DNA of 64,000 nt from positions 806,001 through 870,000 of the forward strand of contig RCSZ01000012.1 in the NCBI GenBank assembly GCA_014898425.1. Reading direction: 5' to 3'. Made by a program: the position numbers and the translations under genes. The number at the start of each line of letters is the position of its first letter. Position 1 is the first letter of the stretch. Positions 59,168 to 64,000 of this stretch are shown here, piece after piece. Source of the stretch: Botryotinia globosa. Taxonomy: Eukaryota; Ascomycota; Leotiomycetes; Helotiales; Sclerotiniaceae. The notes under the pieces are model-generated. The model saw only the letters and a program-made list of their open reading frames with translations. It searched no databases and was not told the DNA's origin.

Positions 59168-61045
59168 TTAGGAAACAAGATTTGGACCCTTGGAAAACAC
59201 ATTCTCGGGGTCATACTTTTTCTTCAGCTCAGCAAGACGTGGATAATTGACGCCATACACCAGATTGCCTGCTTCATGGTTTGCTATCAAATTCATTAGC
59301 CAATGACGTCGCTTTCTTTCTGCGATGAAGATGCAAGGGTTTTTTGCTAAGTAGGTGGATATTGAGAATGGAAGCAAGGTTCGCGTAGAACCCCCAATCG
59401 ATGTTCAGGGGAAGAATTGTCAAAAGCACAAAAATAAAAGAGAGAAAAACTTACCGCCATCATAATTCGCATATGCACCCACTCCATCCTTGGTAATCTC
59501 ATCCGTACCGTCCTTGAGTCTCCTCTCCAACTCCGCCTTTGTTTTTTGAGCCATCATCCTACACCACTCTCTACACTTCGTATCCGTCTCCTGGCTTTCC
59601 CAGCTCGCTCCAAATACTAGATTTCCATACGCGCCTCTATTCGCGTATGCGGTCTCTTGCTGTCCCACCTTTAATATCTTGCCAAAAGGTATGTATTCGA
59701 AAATCACCATGGTATGTTTCGCATCTGGGGTTTCGAGGAGGAATTTCTCTGTCTCGGTGTAGACTTCCGCGGCAAAGGAATAGGTGAGTGGGAACATGAC
59801 CGCCGCGCCTTTCAAGTTGCGGCGGAGGCCGTGAGCCATGGGTTCGTTGAGCATGCCGTTTACTTCTACATAATCCATTTCTCTCGTGGTGTTGGCGAGT
59901 GGCTCGAGATCCAATAGCGGTTTGAAGTAGGCTTGAGCTTCGGCTTCGGTGCCGTTGTAGAAGACGGGGACGAGGACCGCGGGCTGGAAGGCTGGGGGCG
60001 GAGAAGCAAACGCGAGAAGCAGGACTGCATTTTCTTCGTCGACCGTGACGATTGTGTTGGCGAATGAAATGATTGCTTCTAACTTCTCGCGGGGGAACAC
60101 TAGCATACCGCCCCAGACACGGTTGGGTTGCGGATGCAATCGATAGGTAAAACTCGTCGTAACGCCAAATCCAATACCCGCGCCGCGGATTGCCCAGAAG
60201 AGATCGGGTTCCTGGTTTGCAGAACATGTCACAATGCGTCCGTCGGCGAGAACAACTTCTGCTTCGAGGAGATTATCAATCACTAATCCGTGTTTGGGAG
60301 TGAGATGGCCAAAGCCACCTCCAAGGGTGAGTCCGCCGATTCCAGTATGATTTACGGTACCGCCGACGGCAGCGAGGCCGTGGGCGAAAGCAGCGGTATC
60401 GACGTCGGACCAGAGAGCGCCGCCTTGACAGCGGGCTGATTTGTTGACGGGGTCTACGGTTACGTTGCGCATTTTGGAGAGGTTAATGGAAAGTCCATTT
60501 TCGGTCGATGAGGCGCCTGATGAGCCGTGTCCACCGCCGGCGACTATGGTAAGGGGTTAGTTATAGGGGATCATAAAATTTGATTAGACAAAGTATCAAC
60601 GAAACACGAACCTGCGAAATCGAGCCTCTGTTCTTTGATAAAAAGAACGAGTTTGGAGACGTCCTGGGCGGTGGTAGGATAGACAATTAGGGCCTAGAGA
60701 GGATATTAGCAAGTACATTTTAACAGGCACCGAAAATTCATTAATTTAGACAGATAGATAGATGTATATAAAAAAATACTGGGGGAGTGTTGATGGAAAT
60801 CTCAATTCTCCAATCCCCAAAATCATCACACAAGCTTCACTCCTCTTGAGCTCCTCTCCTTTTTCTCTCCCAATAACAGAAAACAAAAAAGAAAAAGAAA
60901 AACATAAACCCACCGCCTGCCTCTCCGCCGCCCTCGACCACCGACTAATCCCCTCCACATACCCCTCATCCCCCTTCATCAAAATCTTTGCATCAGAACT
61001 CAACTGCCCCTTCAAACTCTCCACCAACGGCCCTAACGATCTCAT
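59168..61045 (-). CDS. BBE-like FAD-linked oxidoreductase
   Basis: Four exons on the complement: 61045-60914, 60693-60612, 60543-59455, 59268-59168, giving 467 aa; introns are 220, 68 and 186 nt. PCMH-type FAD-binding domain: YPTTAQDVSKLV, then VAGGGHGSSG with His77 as the likely 8-alpha-N-histidyl FAD attachment site, then HTGIGGLTLGGGFGHL. The position that holds the second attachment Cys in bicovalent BBE-type enzymes is Val135, so FAD is probably bound by one bond. The BBE C-terminal motif appears as YGVNYPRLAELKKKYDPENVF. There is no signal peptide, so it is probably intracellular. Substrate unknown; relatives oxidise alcohols, sugars or secondary-metabolite intermediates. The SDR gene lies next to it on the same strand. 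Codons are G+C-richer than in the window's housekeeping genes. Confidence 0.87.
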
Positions 61046-61561
61046 TTTCCCTTTCAAAAATTCCCAGATTCTCTCAATAACCAAATCCCTCTTCTCTTAT
61101 AAGATCCGGAATAAGATAATCCTTTAACCCTTCAAAAAAATAATCTTATATTATCTTATTTTATTCGACTTCACTTCGACTTCGTGATCTTTATCTTTCT
61201 CGTACTGAAGGTAACCAAGTATATTCTTCTCTTCAACTCTTCACCAAGTCGAACAAAGTAACACGGGACAAATAACAAATATCACACACACGAATGTACG
61301 ACGATTGTCCGACGAGAGAGAGATTGGAAAATGGGAATTTTACAGGCAGAAATAAGTAACTTATATATATGGAAGCTTAAGTAATAAAGCCCCCGTCTCG
61401 GATGCACAAGCCAATCCCATGCATGGCCTCCCTTCTTCCCCTCTCTCAGCCCCTCCTGAAGAAAGAGAGGAAAAGAAAGGAAAAGAAAAGAAAAGAAATG
61501 TAATGTAATGCAAAATAAAGTAAAGAAATGCGGGGTCCATTTACCATTATCCATCCATATC

Positions 61562-61590
61562 CATTCATTCATTCATTCATTCATTCATTC
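61562..61590. repeat. (CATT)7 microsatellite
   Basis: Seven CATT units. Confidence 0.85.
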
Positions 61591-61631
61591 CACAGCACAC
61601 TCAGACACCCTAAGGTTACCCCTCCTCGCTA

Positions 61632-61662
61632 ATCTCACATCTCACATCTCACATCTCACATC
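61632..61662. repeat. (ATCTCAC)4 short tandem repeat
   Basis: Four perfect 7-bp units plus three bases. Confidence 0.9.
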
Positions 61663-62294
61663 CTCCAACCCACAACCTAACCTCCTGAGTCCTAACCTAT
61701 CCAGTACTTCTTTGTCAAACACATACCACTCTGCATAGATAAACACCAAACAAGCCAGCTGAACCCCAATCCAACCCAATCAAATCAAATCCAACCCAAC
61801 CCAACCTAACACATCATCAACACAGAAGCCATCCCTTTCGGAAAAGATTTGCGCTGCGGGCGTTTGTTGGCAGATTAGCAGACAGACAGGCGTGTGATTT
61901 ACATACTCGGGTACTTGCATACATACATTACATACATAAATGAGGGGTTTGACCAAACAAGACGACTACTTACTAAGGCTAGTCGCTTTCAGCAGGAAAA
62001 AGAAAGAAGAAAAAAACAGAAATATGATCAAATAATTGGAAAGTACCTAGCTACTCGTATCCAGATCAAGCTGCTTCACAAGAGACTTGAAACCAGAATC
62101 ATCATTCAAGATCGAATTCTGACATCTTCGTGGTTTCATTGAGAGCATAGAAATGAATATCAATATCAGCAATACGGTTAATTTCTGATTCCGTTCCCGT
62201 TTTCATATAGGTTACCACCTCATCGCATCAACCCTCTCCCCTCCCCAAAACATACCCTCTCCCCCTTCACCATCCCATCTCCTTCCCCTCTCCC

Positions 62295-63307
62295 TCAAGA
62301 AATCCCTCTCCCCCCATCAACCTCCAAACAAGTCCCGGTAATAAACCTCGCCTCATCACTCGCCAGAAACAAACAATAATTCGCCACATCTTCCGGCGTA
62401 CACAGTCGTCCCAACGGCACATTGAAGAGAAATTTGTCACGATTCTCCGGCGTATCCTCTACACCCGTAAATGTCGAGAAACTGCTTCGTGTTAGCCTCC
62501 TTTCTTATCAAGTCAAGATGAAATGGAATAAGATATGATGTGATACATACAGCCCCGTACCAGCAAGAAGAGGACAAATCGAATTGACTCGGATATTTTT
62601 AGATCCATATTCTGCCGCGAGTCCTTTCGTAGCCTATATCAAAACTTCATATCAGCAGAAACAACTACGACGATAGAATAAAAGAAATACTCACATTAAC
62701 AACAGCGCCTTTACTAGCATTATACCAAACCAGACCCGGACGAGGTCTCGTAGCTCCAATCGACGCAATATTGATCATCGATCCACCCTCTCCGTGATTA
62801 ACAACATGTGGAATAAAATGTTTCGTCGCAAAGAAGATAGATTTGACATTCAGATTAAAAACCCTATCGAATTCATCTTCGGTGACATCCAACGTTGGCT
62901 AGATTCACAAAACCCAAAGTCAGTGTCTCTCATTCCGCATACTCATCTCTCCACCCCTCTATCTCCAGCTCCCCTCTCTCCCTCCCCATCCACATACATA
63001 CCTTATTCCTATAACTCCCCCCAGCATTATTAACACACACATCGACCCTCCCCCACCTCTCCACCACTCCCCTACACAACCCCTCCCACTCCTCCTCGCG
63101 CGTCACATCCATCTTCACAAACGCCATACTTTGCGGCCACACGCTCGCCACGCGCTCGCCACCCACCGCATCAATATCCGCAATCATCACTTTACATCCT
63201 TCTTCCGCGAAGCGGCGCGCGATGCCTGCGCCGAAGCCCGAGCCGCCGCCCGTGACGATCGCGACTTTGTTTTGGAGTCGGGTGCCGAGGATGGGGGGTT
63301 CGGACAT
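62295..63307 (-). CDS. Short-chain dehydrogenase/reductase
   Basis: Classical SDR of 259 aa from four exons on the complement: 63307-63002, 62898-62695, 62633-62551, 62481-62295. The nucleotide-binding Gly motif is TGGGSGFG. Asp at the end of beta-2 (MIADIDA) suggests NAD(H) preference. NNAG is in place, catalytic Ser148 lies in NIASIGA, and Tyr161 and Lys165 form YNASK. The C-terminus ends [15 protein letters not shown], typical of 3-oxoacyl-ACP-reductase-like SDRs. Substrate unknown; it may act with the neighbouring FAD oxidoreductase (inference from adjacency only). The start codon sits four bases after a long GAA/TTC repeat, so the 5' UTR is unusual. Confidence 0.9.
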
Positions 63308-64000
63308 TTTGCTTCTTCTTCTTCTTCTTCTTCTTCTTCTTCTTCTTCTTCTTCTTCTTCTTCTTCTTCTTCTTCTTCTTCTTCTTCTTCTTCTTCTTCT
63401 TCTTCTTCTTCTTCTTCTTCTTCTTCTTCTTCTTCTTCTTCTTCTTCTTCTTCTAGTAGTTTTGGGAGGAGCAGGGGAATGAGATATTGATGAGTGATGA
63501 TTTTACTCTCTTGATTAGACAACAACCTCTCAATCAAAGCAAATAGTGAAAAGTAAAAAGCATGTACAAACAAATTGAGTAGATAAACCCCCCGACCTAG
63601 GTAAATAATCACTCATATCCTCAGCCGATCAACCGATCGACAAGAGCGACAAGCTTTCTACACCTACTACGTTGTCTTGCATACCTACCTAGTACAGACG
63701 GGAAGGTGCGGGGGTTAGTGACGAAATGAGGGGTAAGCGTCACGAGACTTCTCGATTGGTGTTGCGCAACTACACTCGAATGAGATCTAATGTAACCATT
63801 TCTTGTAATTTCTTGACTCAAACAGATTGACTTGGCTCCAGTGATAAGCTCTCCAAATGTCAGCGTTTGGCACTCACTGAAGTTCTTCTACATATCTAGC
63901 CTCGCAGCACTTTCATTCACGAGGTCATGAAGCTAGTTGTTGGACACATAGACAAGTCACAATTGAGCAGAACAGTCACTATTCTCTGTTTACTCACTCA
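63308..64000. other. SDR upstream region
   Basis: The promoter side of the SDR gene to the end of the window. Contains the GAA/TTC repeat and an ACCTAGGT palindrome at 63595-63602. No supported gene; poly-Glu, poly-Ser and poly-Leu ORFs here are readings of the repeat. Confidence 0.5.
63312..63454. repeat. (CTT/GAA)n triplet repeat, about 47 units
   Basis: 143 bp of uninterrupted CTT on the + strand (GAA on the SDR coding strand), ending four bases upstream of the SDR ATG at 63307. In the ATG's own frame it reads as Arg codons with no upstream ATG before a stop, so it is 5' UTR, not coding. Pure purine/pyrimidine tracts of this kind can form triplex DNA. Confidence 0.95.

Larger units (their letters stand above)
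61046..62294. other. Intergenic between FAD oxidoreductase and SDR genes
   Basis: 1.25 kb: FAD oxidoreductase promoter and SDR 3' UTR. It has a CATT microsatellite, an ATCTCAC repeat and CCAAC/CCTAAC-rich runs at about 61670-61810. No supported gene. Confidence 0.5.

Noticed and set aside
63187..63612. Poly-Glu ORF of 141 codons (- strand), with poly-Ser and poly-Leu ORFs in other frames
   Set aside because: They are readings of the GAA/CTT repeat and overlap the SDR start in another frame.

Overview
The window reads as nuclear DNA of a filamentous ascomycete. Genes carry short GT-AG introns, mostly 45-65 nt, often with a CTAAC-type branch site just before the acceptor. There is an isolated single-copy 5S rRNA gene with a Neurospora-like -30 TATA, one very A+T-rich island of the kind left by repeat-induced point mutation (RIP), and a Pezizomycotina gene set (FarA/CTF1-type regulator, Yvc1, Mch1-like transporter). 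A leotiomycete such as the Sclerotiniaceae fits the overall character, but that level is inference only.

Layout. 1-9.4 kb: a vezatin/Inp2-like membrane protein and the APC/C cullin subunit Apc2 (both +), then a Dhr2-like DEAH RNA helicase (-). 10.4-12.8 kb: a RING protein (-). 12.8-18.3 kb: a gene-poor stretch full of microsatellites, holding only the 5S rRNA gene. 18.3-23.5 kb: the SNAP-25-type t-SNARE Sec9 (-) and a GTPBP1-like GTPase (+). 24.2-27.1 kb: a TA-flanked, terminal-inverted-repeat element whose interior is an A+T desert. 27.4-32.4 kb: an RNase H-domain protein (+), a small NIF3-related protein (-) and the vacuolar TRP channel Yvc1 (+). 34.7-40.3 kb: an intracellular LysM protein and a FarA/CTF1-type Zn2Cys6 regulator (both -). 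42.1-50.5 kb: two consecutive GPI-anchor genes, mcd4 and bst1 (both -). 50.5-55 kb: a gene-poor stretch. 55-58.8 kb: a divergent pair, an Mch1-like transporter (-) and a Serinc/Tms1 protein (+). 59.2-63.3 kb: a BBE-like FAD oxidoreductase and a short-chain dehydrogenase (both -); the latter has a 143-bp GAA/TTC repeat right before its start codon.

Most genes are conserved housekeeping functions in cell cycle, ribosome assembly, secretion, GPI anchors and membranes. The two oxidoreductases at the right end are the accessory part. Gene models were spliced by hand; every model given keeps frame through all junctions and uses GT-AG introns. The points most worth checking are the FarA-type gene (DNA-binding domain over four exons with two micro-exons, a FarA-like palindrome in an intron, a hidden last exon), the TIR-bounded element, the RNase H protein with a Cys/His N-terminus, the mcd4-bst1 pair and the GAA tract.
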